NCBI GenBank assembly: GCA_947165505.1
Contig: CAMVAT010000008.1
Location: 1-64,000, forward strand
Length of the DNA: 64,000 bases
Direction of reading: 5' to 3'
From: an uncultured Prevotellaceae bacterium
GTDB lineage: Bacteria; Bacteroidota; Bacteroidia; Bacteroidales; Bacteroidaceae
Below, one piece after another: positions 7,613 through 18,000 of the stretch (its first letter is position 1; each line of letters begins with the position of its first letter). A program made the translations under genes and the position numbers. Under the pieces are notes generated by a model. It saw only the letters and a list, made by a program, of their open reading frames with translations, ran no database searches and was not told the DNA's origin.

Positions 7613-10258
7613 ATGGAAAAGAAACACATAGTCCACTGGCACTTGCAGTTCGAAGCAGGTGCCTGTGGCCTGTCCGTGCTCGTCGTGCAGGTCGGTCACC
7701 GTCTCAGTGATAGGGGTGCTGTTGGCCTGGTTGTAGAGTGCTATCTGCTCGTGCAGGATATGCAGTCCCTGCTTCGTGGAGTGTGTGTTCAGCTGTTCTG
7801 CCTTGGTGCGCCCCACGCCGTCGTCCTTGACGGTCAGCACCAGACTGTCGCCGCGCAGGCCGATGGTCACATCCACGCGCCCGCCTCCGGCCTTGTTGCC
7901 GATGCCGTGCTTCACGGCGTTCTGGCAATAGGTGAAAAGCGCCATCGTGGGTATCTGCCATTGCGGGTTCACGCCGTCGGCTATCGAGATGTTGTATTGC
8001 AGACGGTCGCCGTAGCGCAGTTTCTCCAGTTCCAGGTAGTTGCGGATATAGGCCGCCTCCTCGGCCACGCTGCGCGACGGACGGTCGATGTCGGTCAGTG
8101 TCTGGTTGGTGAAGTCGCTATACACCTTCAGGTAGTCGATGGCCTCGTCGGTAGAGTTGTTCATCAGGAAGTACTCAATGCCCGCCAGCACGTTGGCATG
8201 GAAATGCGGGATGCTCTTCAGGCGGATGGCACTGATCTGCAACTCCTTCTGCCGCTTCTCGCGCTCCAAGCGCCGCATGTTGTTACGCTGCCGGCGTCGC
8301 TCATATTGGCGTGCCCAGAACCAGCTGGCGCCCGCCACGGCAGCCAGGGCCGCGAGCCACACCCACCAGTGCTGCCACCATGGGCGCGGCAGCTCGACGA
8401 TGGTGCTGCGCTCGTCAAAGGCCAGCAGCCGCCCGGGGTAGAACGACATCATGGCCTCGGTGCCCGCCACCCAGATGCGTCCGTCGGCCTGTTCGGCCAT
8501 CATGGCGCTCTGCGGTTCGATGAGTGTGAACCCGTTGCGGTGATCGTACCAGCGTCCGTCGTGGGGCGTGCCGTCGTCGTCGATGCGGCTCACCAGCAGT
8601 CCGTCGAGGGTGGCGACGATCAGGTAGCCTCGCGGCGAGACGTGCAGCGAACGCACCTCGTGTCCGTCGAGCAGCGGCAGGTATGCGTTGAGCGGCAGCA
8701 CCTCGCCGTGGCGGATGAGGAAGAGCGAGTCGCACGAGGCGAACAGCACATGTCCGTGGGCGTCGCTCACCATATTGCTGATGACGAGGCGCTGAGGGTA
8801 GTCCACCTTGGTGGCTTCGGGTGCCGCCGGTCTGCTAGTTTGATGGGGTGGGGCGTCTTTGCGCCAGTGGTCGATGCGCAGCAGTCCGGCGCTGCCGCCC
8901 ACCCACAGACGGCCGTCGTGGTCGGCGGCGGCACACCAGGCGTGCGGCGGCACGTCGGTCATCAGCGTGTCGAGCCGTTGTTTGCCGGGGTCGTACGTCA
9001 GTATCTGTTGCCGTGTGCCGATGATGAGGCATCCCTCGGCCGCCGCCACAAACTGATAGCGGTCGGGTGGCAGGCCCAGCCACTCCACCTCGCCGCCGGC
9101 GATGCGCGCTACGTCGCCATGGCCGGCCATATACACTGCGCCGCCGATGGTGGCGGCGCTGGGCTGGAAGAAGTCGTTGTCGCGGTGTGCGGGCAGCGTC
9201 AGCCCGTCGGCTATCACCTGGCCGTTGAGCGTGCCCATCACGATGTGCCCCTGCGGGTCGGTGGCGAGGGCACGCACGATGTCGTTGCCGTCGGTGAGCC
9301 GGTGCTCGGTGAAGTCGGCCCTGAAAAAGAGATAGACTCCTTGGTAGGTGGCCATCCACAGACGGTCCCAGCGGTCTGTGAACAGTGCCTTGACCATGTT
9401 GTAGCCGTCGGCCAGCACGCTCACCTTTTCTCCGTCGTATAGATATAAGGTGTGTGAGTCGGCGATATAGAGCTGTCCCTCTTGGTTGTGCCGCACGTAC
9501 AGACCGTAGTCGGGCGCGGCGAAGTGATAGGTCTGCCGCAGTGTGAGCCTGTCGCTGGACAGCGTGTAGATGCCGTCGGCGGCCAGGACATAGAGCGTGT
9601 GGCCTACACGCCGCAGGGTGTAGATGTCGTCCTTGTCGGTCAGCAGACGCGGCTGTCCGTCGCGCACCACGTAGAGCCCCCCGTCGGTAGGCACGTACAG
9701 GTCGTGACCGTCGATGTAGAGCTTGCGGTCGGGTGTCATGCGGTCCATCACCTCGCACTTCAACCATGGCACCCACCCGTCGGCGGTCAGTCGGCAGAGC
9801 ATGCGGTGGCTCTCCTGTTCGTCTTCGAGCATGATGATGCCCTCGGGCAGGTCGGTGCCGTTGAGGTTGTTGAGCAGCCAGTGCCACCCCTCGTCTATCT
9901 TTCGTGTCTCGATGTTTCCTTCGTCGATGTAGTGCAACCGTCTGAAATTGAGCGCGGCAAACCGGTTGTCGCGGGCGCTGTCCACCTGCGTGAAGCGCAC
10001 GATGTTCTCGCGTCGGCCTTTCATGTAGGGCACCAGTTGGCGGCCGTCGTAGCGGGCGAAGCCCGACAGCGTGCCTATCCATACGTAGCCCTCGCTGTCT
10101 TGCCACACCGTCTCGGCCTGCATCTGCGGCAGTCCGTCGAGCGTAGTGAAGCGGCGGCTGCTCAGTCGGCTGTCCACCACCGTGTCTTGTGCCGGCAGCA
10201 TCCACGCTGTCAGCCACAGCGCGATGGCGAGGGCAGTTCTCTTCCAGTCTTTTCTCAT
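7607..10258 (-). CDS. sensor histidine kinase with two-component-regulator propeller domain
   Basis: The 883-aa protein starts with a signal peptide (to about residue 23, MLPAQ) and a long periplasmic region of propeller-type repeats (for example TVWQDSEGYVWIGTLSGFARYDG). A single transmembrane helix follows (WWVWLAALAAVAGASWFW, about residue 640) and then a coiled linker. The cytoplasmic part is a LytS-type kinase: SIPHFHANVLAGIEYFLMN carries the likely phospho-His, and AVKHGIGN and DDGVGRT form the ATP-binding parts. It probably senses an extracellular, often carbohydrate-related, signal and phosphorylates the adjacent LytTR regulator. The promoter lies at 10302-10332. Confidence 0.9.
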   Translation of the reverse strand: MRKDWKRTALAIALWLTAWMLPAQDTVVDSRLSSRRFTTLDGLPQMQAETVWQDSEGYVWIGTLSGFARYDGRQLVPYMKGRRENIVRFTQVDSARDNRFAALNFRRLHYIDEGNIETRKIDEGWHWLLNNLNGTDLPEGIIMLEDEQESHRMLCRLTADGWVPWLKCEVMDRMTPDRKLYIDGHDLYVPTDGGLYVVRDGQPRLLTDKDDIYTLRRVGHTLYVLAADGIYTLSSDRLTLRQTYHFAAPDYGLYVRHNQEGQLYIADSHTLYLYDGEKVSVLADGYNMVKALFTDRWDRLWMATYQGVYLFFRADFTEHRLTDGNDIVRALATDPQGHIVMGTLNGQVIADGLTLPAHRDNDFFQPSAATIGGAVYMAGHGDVARIAGGEVEWLGLPPDRYQFVAAAEGCLIIGTRQQILTYDPGKQRLDTLMTDVPPHAWCAAADHDGRLWVGGSAGLLRIDHWRKDAPPHQTSRPAAPEATKVDYPQRLVISNMVSDAHGHVLFASCDSLFLIRHGEVLPLNAYLPLLDGHEVRSLHVSPRGYLIVATLDGLLVSRIDDDGTPHDGRWYDHRNGFTLIEPQSAMMAEQADGRIWVAGTEAMMSFYPGRLLAFDERSTIVELPRPWWQHWWVWLAALAAVAGASWFWARQYERRRQRNNMRRLEREKRQKELQISAIRLKSIPHFHANVLAGIEYFLMNNSTDEAIDYLKVYSDFTNQTLTDIDRPSRSVAEEAAYIRNYLELEKLRYGDRLQYNISIADGVNPQWQIPTMALFTYCQNAVKHGIGNKAGGGRVDVTIGLRGDSLVLTVKDDGVGRTKAEQLNTHSTKQGLHILHEQIALYNQANSTPITETVTDLHDEHGQATGTCFELQVPVDYVFLFHK

Positions 10259-10301
10259 GGCGTCAGTTTTCTTTGTCTGTCAAGCGTCATCATGGTGAAT
10301 G

Positions 10302-10332
10302 CAAAAATACGCTTTTTTGCCGATATGTCAAA
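10302..10332 (-). promoter_or_regulatory. promoter of the propeller histidine kinase operon
   Basis: Minus-strand TTTG (10329-10332), a 19-nt spacer and TATTTTTG (10302-10309) fit the Bacteroidota TTTG / TAnnTTTG promoter and place transcription start about 40 nt before the kinase start codon. Confidence 0.65.
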
Positions 10333-10385
10333 TAAAACACGCCATTCTCGGAAATATTTTTCTTTTCATCCTCGAAAAGTCCCCT

Positions 10386-10413
10386 TTCGTCACGCACAGC
10401 CCCCGCTTCGTCA
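10386..10413. promoter_or_regulatory. direct repeat TTCGTCA with 21-bp spacing, candidate LytTR operator
   Basis: TTCGTCA occurs at 10386-10392 and again at 10407-10413, exactly 21 bp apart. Paired direct repeats about two helical turns apart are the usual binding architecture of LytTR regulators. The site lies between the divergent kinase promoter and the weak promoter of the 10534 gene, about 42 bp upstream of the latter's -7 element. Confidence 0.5.
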
Positions 10414-10454
10414 AAACATACATCCTGTCGCTCCCTCATGTCGCCCTTTTTGCG

Positions 10455-10462
10455 TATATTTG
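10455..10462 (+). promoter_or_regulatory. -7 element (TATATTTG) for the exported-protein operon
   Basis: TATATTTG fits TAnnTTTG, 72 nt upstream of the 10534 start. No TTTG is found at the -33 distance, consistent with a promoter that needs an activator such as the LytTR regulator. Confidence 0.5.
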
Positions 10463-10533
10463 CCAATAGCATCATGACCCCTTTTTAATGATGTACACTC
10501 GCTGGCATTCTTAACCAAATCAACCAAAACAAT

Positions 10534-11982
10534 ATGAAGACTATCATGAACACCAAAAAAATGTTGACACGCACGGCCGTGTCTCTGCTCATGGCTCTGA
10601 CCGTTCATCTCCCGGCATGGGCGCAGTACGTTTTCGTATATGCCGACCCTTATTCTGGCGGTGCCGTGCAAGTAGGCACGGATGTCATCCTTGATGAATT
10701 TGTCGATGGGGCCCAAGTGGCCAAAGACAAAGGATGGAGCGTAGAGGCAAAGGAGAACGACAGCTTTGTGCCCTATCTCGTCAGCGATGAGCATGACTAT
10801 GTTGACCTCGGACTGCCCAGCGGCACTTTATGGGCCACTTGCAACGTGGGAGCCGGCAGGCCGCAAGATACCGGGCTCTTTTTCGCCTGGGGCGATACCA
10901 AGGGGCATGGGAGCGATGTGACCGACGGATACCTCTTTAACTGGGAAAACTACAAGTGGGGATACGTCGAGGGAGATGACACTTTTTTCAACAAATACTG
11001 CACTGACAGCAGCAGGGGTAAGGATGGCTTTACTGATGGGAAGACGGAACTGGAACCCGAAGACGATGCGGCATACGTCAACTGGGGCAGCCAGTGGCGC
11101 ATGCCTACCTACGCACAACTGGAAGAACTGAGAAACGAATGCACATGGACGGCTGCTACCATCGGTGATGTCGATGGCTATGAGGTGACAGGACCTAACG
11201 GCCATACGATTTTCATGCCCGAGACGGGATGGCGTATCGACGATATGCTGCTCGAGGGCGGGGCATATTGGTCGCGCTCTACCAATCCGGAAAGCGACGG
11301 AGGGGCCTTCTACCTCGGATGGGATGAGTGGGGTTGGTACTCCTATGGAGGAAGACTCGACGGACAGTGCGTGCGGCCCGTCGTCCGACAAGAGACCTTC
11401 ACCGTAACCATCCCCGCGTCGGGCGTCGCCACCTTCTCGGCCGACGAGAACGTCACACTGCCCGAAGGACTGACGGCGGCTACCTGCACCGAGTTTGATG
11501 GCGCGGCGGGCACCATACAGGCCACGACACTCACGCAGAGTGTGATACCCGCCGCCACGGGCGTGCTCGTCAAGGGCACACCGGGCGAGACCTATACGTT
11601 CTACGTGACCGACGACGAGGCGGCACCCGTGGCCGACAATGCCCTCGTGGCGGTCACCTTGCCCACGCACGTGGCACCCACCGACGGCGAATACACCCAC
11701 TTCATGCTCCAGGGCGGCACCTTCATCCGCATCGCAGAGGCCGACGAGTCGGCGAAGATGCCGGCCAACAAAGCCTACCTCCGTCTGCCCACCGCCATGC
11801 TCGACACCGATGCTCCGGCATCCCTCACAATCGTATGGGATGAGACCACGGGCATCAGCCATACGCAAGCCGGCACCGATGGCGGTGAACAGGTGAAATG
11901 CTACAACCTCCAAGGACAGCGGGTGGCTAAACCCGCCAAAGGCATCTATGTCATCAACAGACGGAAAGTGATTGTCAAATAA
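10534..11982 (+). CDS. secreted FISUMP-like protein with sorting-type C-terminus
   Basis: The 482-aa product has a signal peptide (ending near HLPAWAQ, residue 31). A central domain of the Fibrobacter major paralogous (FISUMP / DUF1566-like) type follows: YVDLGLPSGTLWATCNVGA, FFAWGDT, WRMPTYAQLEEL, GRLDGQCVRPV. The C-terminal part (about residues 290-450) begins FTVTIPASGVATFSADE and is clearly homologous to the C-terminal part of the next gene. It ends CYNLQGQRVAKPAKGIYVINRRKVIVK-like, the short beta-rich tail common on Bacteroidota exported proteins and thought to direct surface export. The gene is 20 nt upstream of the BspA-like gene and likely co-transcribed with it. Function is unknown; a lectin- or adhesin-like surface role is possible. 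Confidence 0.85.
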   Translation: MKTIMNTKKMLTRTAVSLLMALTVHLPAWAQYVFVYADPYSGGAVQVGTDVILDEFVDGAQVAKDKGWSVEAKENDSFVPYLVSDEHDYVDLGLPSGTLWATCNVGAGRPQDTGLFFAWGDTKGHGSDVTDGYLFNWENYKWGYVEGDDTFFNKYCTDSSRGKDGFTDGKTELEPEDDAAYVNWGSQWRMPTYAQLEELRNECTWTAATIGDVDGYEVTGPNGHTIFMPETGWRIDDMLLEGGAYWSRSTNPESDGGAFYLGWDEWGWYSYGGRLDGQCVRPVVRQETFTVTIPASGVATFSADENVTLPEGLTAATCTEFDGAAGTIQATTLTQSVIPAATGVLVKGTPGETYTFYVTDDEAAPVADNALVAVTLPTHVAPTDGEYTHFMLQGGTFIRIAEADESAKMPANKAYLRLPTAMLDTDAPASLTIVWDETTGISHTQAGTDGGEQVKCYNLQGQRVAKPAKGIYVINRRKVIVK

Positions 11983-12002
11983 TCTAACAACCATATTTCT
12001 TC

Positions 12003-15000
12003 ATGAAAAAAATATTATCCATGATTTTTGCCCTCATGGCAATAGCCATCGGGGCATGGGCGCAGACCGGCACGCCATACGCCGTATTGTGTACCGACAA
12101 CCACACTCTTTACTTCACCGTGAGCAGTACGGAGATAGCCGCTGGCGATACATTCACACCCGCCGGCGGCGGCGCAGCACAGACTGTCAGCCGAGTGTGG
12201 AGCGGTACGCAAGTCACCGCAGGGCGGCCGTGGAGCAACAGCAGTTCCATCAGGACCGACATCCATACCGTGGTGTTCGAACCGTCGTTTGCCGACGTGA
12301 GGCCCACAACGCTGTACGACTGGTTCTATTATTGCGAAAACCTTGGCAGCATCTCAGGTATGGAGCACCTCAACACCAGCCAGGCTACCCTGATGTCAGG
12401 GATGTTCCAAAATTGCTCCAGTCTGACCGAAATCGACCTCAGTCACTTCGATGTGGGGCAGGTGACCAAGATGAGCTATATGTTCGCAGGATGCAAACAG
12501 TTGCAGCAGCTCGACCTCAGCGGATGGCAGGCTCCCAACCTCACAGAGATGACAGGAGCATTCTCAGGATGCAGCGCTTTGCAGACGGTCAACCTCGAAG
12601 GGTTCTATGCTCCCAAACTAAGAAACATCGGCAATCTGTTCTATAACTGTGGCAACCTCATGAGCGCAGACCTCTCTGCCTTTACCACAGGAGCCGTTTC
12701 GAATGTCTCGGAGATGTTTGAGAATTGCACCGCACTCCAGACCGTACGCTTCGCCGACGACTTCGATGTCAGCGGCGTGAGCCAATTCTCGTATATGTTC
12801 TATCATTGCGCCTCGCTACAGAGCATCGACCTCTCCAAGTTTCACCCCGATGAGGTGACTACGCTCGCCAATATGTTCGACGGATGTGCCGCACTGCAGA
12901 CGGTCAGCCTCGGCGGACTGTGTACCAACATCGGCAACAGGCACTTCAACGGAGACCTCAGCGCAATGTTCAACGGATGCGCCGCTCTCACCGCCGTCGA
13001 TTTCACAGGGATGAACACAGCCTATGTCACCGACATGTCGAATATGTTCAAAGGCTGTGCCGCTCTCACTACGCTTGACCTCAGCCCGTTCAACACCGGC
13101 CGGGTGCGAAGCATGGGCAATATGTTCAACGGATGCACTCTGCTTGAGAGCGTCTTCGTGAGTAGTGTGTGGACCACGGCCAGTGTCTCCGGATCGACCA
13201 ATATGTTCTTCGGATGCACCAGCATCAAAGGCGAGGACGGCACCACATACGATGCTTCATCTGTGGATAAGACACGAGCCCACAACGGCGACGGAGGGTA
13301 TCTGCGCGTGGGCACCGACGTGGAGATAGACCCCACGCCATACGTCATCTGGTGCGCGGATAACACTACGCTCTATTTCCTCGTCTCCACACGCGACCTC
13401 GTGGCAGGCAGCAAGTTCACTCCCGACGGCGCCGACACCCCCGTCACCATCACCAATGTGTGGAACTCGGAACCCGGCAGTTGGACGCTCAACCACCTCA
13501 CATGGAGAAACACGGTGAAAACGGTTGTCACCGACGTGGTGATAGAGCCTTCGTTCGCCCAGGTGTCGCCCGCCACCACGTTATGCTGGTTCTATGAATG
13601 CGGCAAACTGGAGCACATCAACGGGCTTGAGTACCTCAACACGGCCAATTCGCAGTCGATGGAGAATATGTTCAATGGTTGCACCAGCCTGCAGAGCCTT
13701 GACCTGAGCCGGTTCTCGACGGCCAATGCCACCAACCTGTCGGGTATGTTCAGCGGTTGCACCAGCCTCACCGCATTGGACCTCGCCAGTTTTAATACGG
13801 CGAATGTGACCAATATGGCGGGTATGTTCAACGGTTGCACCCTTCTCCAGTCGGTCAACGTCGGAGGGTTTAATACCGCTAAGGTCACATCCATGTCGAA
13901 TATGTTCAAGGACTGTGCCGCGCTTGCCACACTCGACCTGAGCACGTTCAACACCGCACAAGTGTACAATTTCACAGGTATGTTCAGCGGATGCACCGCG
14001 CTCCGCACGCTCACGCTCGGCTCCGCCTTCGTCACACGATACGCCTCACTGTCGTATATGTTCAACGGTTGCGCAAGTCTGCAAAGCATCGACCTGAGCG
14101 GCTTCAACACCGATGAGGCGACAAGCCTGTCGCACCTCTTCGCAGGATGCGCCGCGCTCACCACGCTCGACCTGAGCACATTCAACACCAGCTCTGTCAC
14201 CGACATGTCGGGCCTCTTCAGCGGATGCGCCGCGCTTACCGCGCTCGACCTCACGATGTTCACCACTGCCAGCGTCACCACCATGAGCGGGATGTTCGCA
14301 GGATGCGCCGCGCTCACCACGCTCGACCTGCATACGTTCCAGACCAACCGTGTCACTGACATGAGCCGTATGTTCGATGGCGACAGCCAGTTGGAGAGCG
14401 TCTTCGTCAGCAATATGTGGGTCACAGGCAGCGTCAACGCTTCCGACGATATGTTCGCCGGATGCACAAGCATCACCGGCGAGGACGGCACCACCTACGA
14501 TGCCGGCGAGGTGGATGTGACAAAAGCGCATTACGACACGGGAGGCTATCTACGCGAGGGTGAGACGCAAAAACTGGACTACCCCACAGCATACGCGCTC
14601 TATTGCGCCGACAACCATACGCTCTATTTCCTCTATACCGACCAAATGCTGCTCAACGGCATGAAATTCAAACCCGAAGGCAGCGACACCAAGCACGTCA
14701 TCACATGGTACACAACGGGCTCCGCTGTCACTTCCACAGGCAACAACAGGCCCAATTGGTACAGTTATACCGCCGACATTGAGCATGTGGTGTTTGAATC
14801 ATCGTTCTCAAATGTGAGACCCAAGAGCCTGGCCTACTGGTTCTTCGGATGCAGCAGCCTCAGCGACATCACGGGATGGGAAAACCTCAAAACTGCCGAG
14901 GTGACCAACATGAGGTTCTTGTTCGCCAACTGCCGTTCGCTCACCACACTTGACTTCAGCCATTTCAATACGATGAAGGTCACGGCCATGGAGGGAACGT

Positions 15001-18000
15001 TCCAGAACTGCGCTGCGCTGACGGAACTCGACTTGAGCAATTTCATCACCGACAAAGTGACCGACATGGACGACATCTTCAACGGATGCGCTAATATCGT
15101 CACCATCTATGTGAGCTCGCGCTGGACCACTGCCAACCTGAGATACGGCAGCGATATGTTTGAGGGTTGCGTCAACATCGTCGGACAAGACGGTACCACC
15201 TACGACCCGGACATCACTGACAGCACACGCGCGCACTATGGGGCGGAGGGTTACCTCACCTACGGACATGAGCCGGTGCTCGACGCGCAGCCATGCGTCA
15301 TCTATTGCGACGCCAACAAGACGGCTTACTTCATCGTCACCACCCAAGCCTTCGCGCACGGCTCGACTTTCACTCCGGCTGGCTCCGACACTCCGCTCAC
15401 CGTCACCTCCGTCGTTCTTGGCGACAATGCGGTCAAAAACAATTGGAAGTACAACCTCAATGCCGATGACATGACATCTGCCGTCTTTGAGCCGTCATAC
15501 GCGCAGACACAGCCCGAAAGTCTAAGATCCTGGTTCTCAGGCTTAGAAAAACTGCAGAACGTCACCGGGCTGCAATATCTCAACACGGAAAAGGTGACGG
15601 AGGCGGAATTCATGTTTGAGGGGTGCTCTGCTCTGGAGAACATCGATGTCAGCCAGCTCAACACCGACAATGTGGTCAGTATGAAGTATCTGTTTGCCAA
15701 CTGTGAAAAACTGAAGAGCATAGACCTCAGCGCATGGAATACAGAGAAACTGGAGGACATGTCGCGGATGTTCGATGACTGCACCGCACTCGAAGCGGTC
15801 AACTTCACCGGGTGGAACACGGCCAATGTCACCTCCATGGAGGGGCTCTTCGTGGGATGCGAGGCGTTGACCGACATCGACCTCACCATATTTAATACGG
15901 AGAACGTGACGGACATGGGACGTATGTTCGCATCATGCACCAACCTCGAGACGGTCAACATCTCCAACTTCAACACGGCCAAGGTGACCAGCATCGAAAG
16001 GATGTTCGGCGACTGCCCCAAAATCACCTCGCTCGACCTCAGCCATTTCAACACCGCCGAGGTGACCGACATGGAGGGGCTCTTCTATGACTGTACCGCG
16101 CTCGAGACCGTGAACCTCACGGGATGGAACACGGAGAAAGTGACCACCATGGAAGATATGTTCAACGGATGCTCCGCGCTCACCACGCTCGATGTCAGCC
16201 ATTTCAGCACACCGGCGCTCGTGACGATGGCCGGCTTGTTCTCCGGATGCGGGCAGCTGACACAACTCGACCTGAGTGGATTCCAGACCGATAACGTCGA
16301 TGACATGGACTTCCTCTTCCTCGGATGCAGCGCGCTCACCTCGCTCGACCTGAGCCGGTTCAACACCGCCAACGTGAAGTTCATGACTTCAATGTTCTAC
16401 AGATGCAACTCGTTCACCACGCTCGACCTCAGCTCTTTCAATACCAGTAAAGTGACGTCCATGGCTTCACTCTTCGAAGAATGCTCACAACTCGAAAGCG
16501 TATATGTCAGCAGCACATGGACCACAGCAAAAATCACCAAGGATGAGGGCAGCGAGGATATGTTCCTCGGATGCGCTGCCATCACAGGCGAGGACGGCAC
16601 CACTTACGATGCTGCCGTCATCGACAAGACACGGGCACACCACCTCGCCGAAGGCTATCTGCGCATAGGCACCGACCGGGTCATCGACCCGGAACCCATG
16701 GCGGTGTTCACCACTGCCGACCACACGTTGCACTTCTTAGTGGGTACCACTCCTGTGGTCGAGGGAGGCACAGTCACACTGCCCGGCTCCGGCACGCGCG
16801 TGCTCGTCACCAGCGTGGCCACAGGTGAGGAGGTCACCAATACTGCCACCGGCACACCCGGGTGGATCACCACAGCCTCCATCGCCGACATGGAGAAAGT
16901 GGTGTTCGACCCCTCTTTCGACGAGGTAAGGCCGCTCAGCACCTATGGATGGTTCTTCCGCTGCTCGAAACTTACCGCCATCGAGGGCATGGAGTATTTC
17001 CATACTGACCTGGCTAAGCACATGGGGTATCTGTTCTACGGGTGTACCGCACTGTCGCCCGACACTGACTTGAGCGGCTTAGACACAGGCAGCGCCACCG
17101 GTATGCAATATATGTTTTATGGCATGAACTGGGCTACGGTTGACCTGAGCGGGTTCGATACGCAGAATGTCACGGATATGAGCTATATGTTTGCCGACTC
17201 GAAAATCATGTTCATCGACCTCTCTATGCTCAACACAGCCAAGGTTACGTCTCTCTCGCGTATGTTTGCCAACTGCTCGATGCTCAAGGATGTAAACCTC
17301 GACCATTTCGACACAGGCGAAGTCTCTGACATGGCTCTGATGTTCTATGGATGCAACATACTGAAGCAACTCGACCTCAGCACCTTCGATACAGGAAAGG
17401 TGACCGACACTCACGGTATGTTCTACAACGACGATGTGCTGGTGAAAGTGTTCGTGGGCGAAGATTGGACGATGGACGCTGTCGCCAATTCGTCGGTGAT
17501 GTTCAGTGGATGCTGGAGCCTCGTCGGGCAGGACGGCACAAAGTACAACGCTTCGTACAACGACGCGCAGAAAGCTCATTACGGCCAGGGGGGATACCTG
17601 AGACGGCATGCCACGGAATACACCATTACCATTCCGGCATCGGGCATCGGCACTTTCAGCGCCGACGAGACGGTCACTCTGCCCGAGGGTCTGGAGGCGT
17701 TCTACTGCGCCGACTTCGACCAAAGCCACAGTTGTGTCACGGCCAAACGACTGCAGGGCGCATCGGTGCCGGAGGATGTAGGAGTAATCCTGCGAGGCAC
17801 GCCGGGCGAGACTTACACGCTCAGCGTGACAGACCAAGTGGCAGAGGATGCTATCGAAGGCAATATGCTCACAGCCGTCACCGTGCCTACACATGTGAAT
17901 CCTGTCGGGCAGAGTTACGACTTCACGAAGCAGGAGTTTGTGACGTTCACCAACTTCATGTTGAAAGGTGGCCTGTTCATGCGCATTGCCGAAGCCGACT

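Noticed and set aside
7613-9442. 609-aa plus-strand ORF opposite the histidine kinase
   Set aside because: It is antisense to a clear propeller kinase; its composition (His/Val/Gln-rich) is typical of a shadow ORF.
13592-14494. Minus-strand ORF of 300 aa with internal repeats
   Set aside because: The repeats simply mirror the DUF285 repeats of the BspA-like gene on the other strand.
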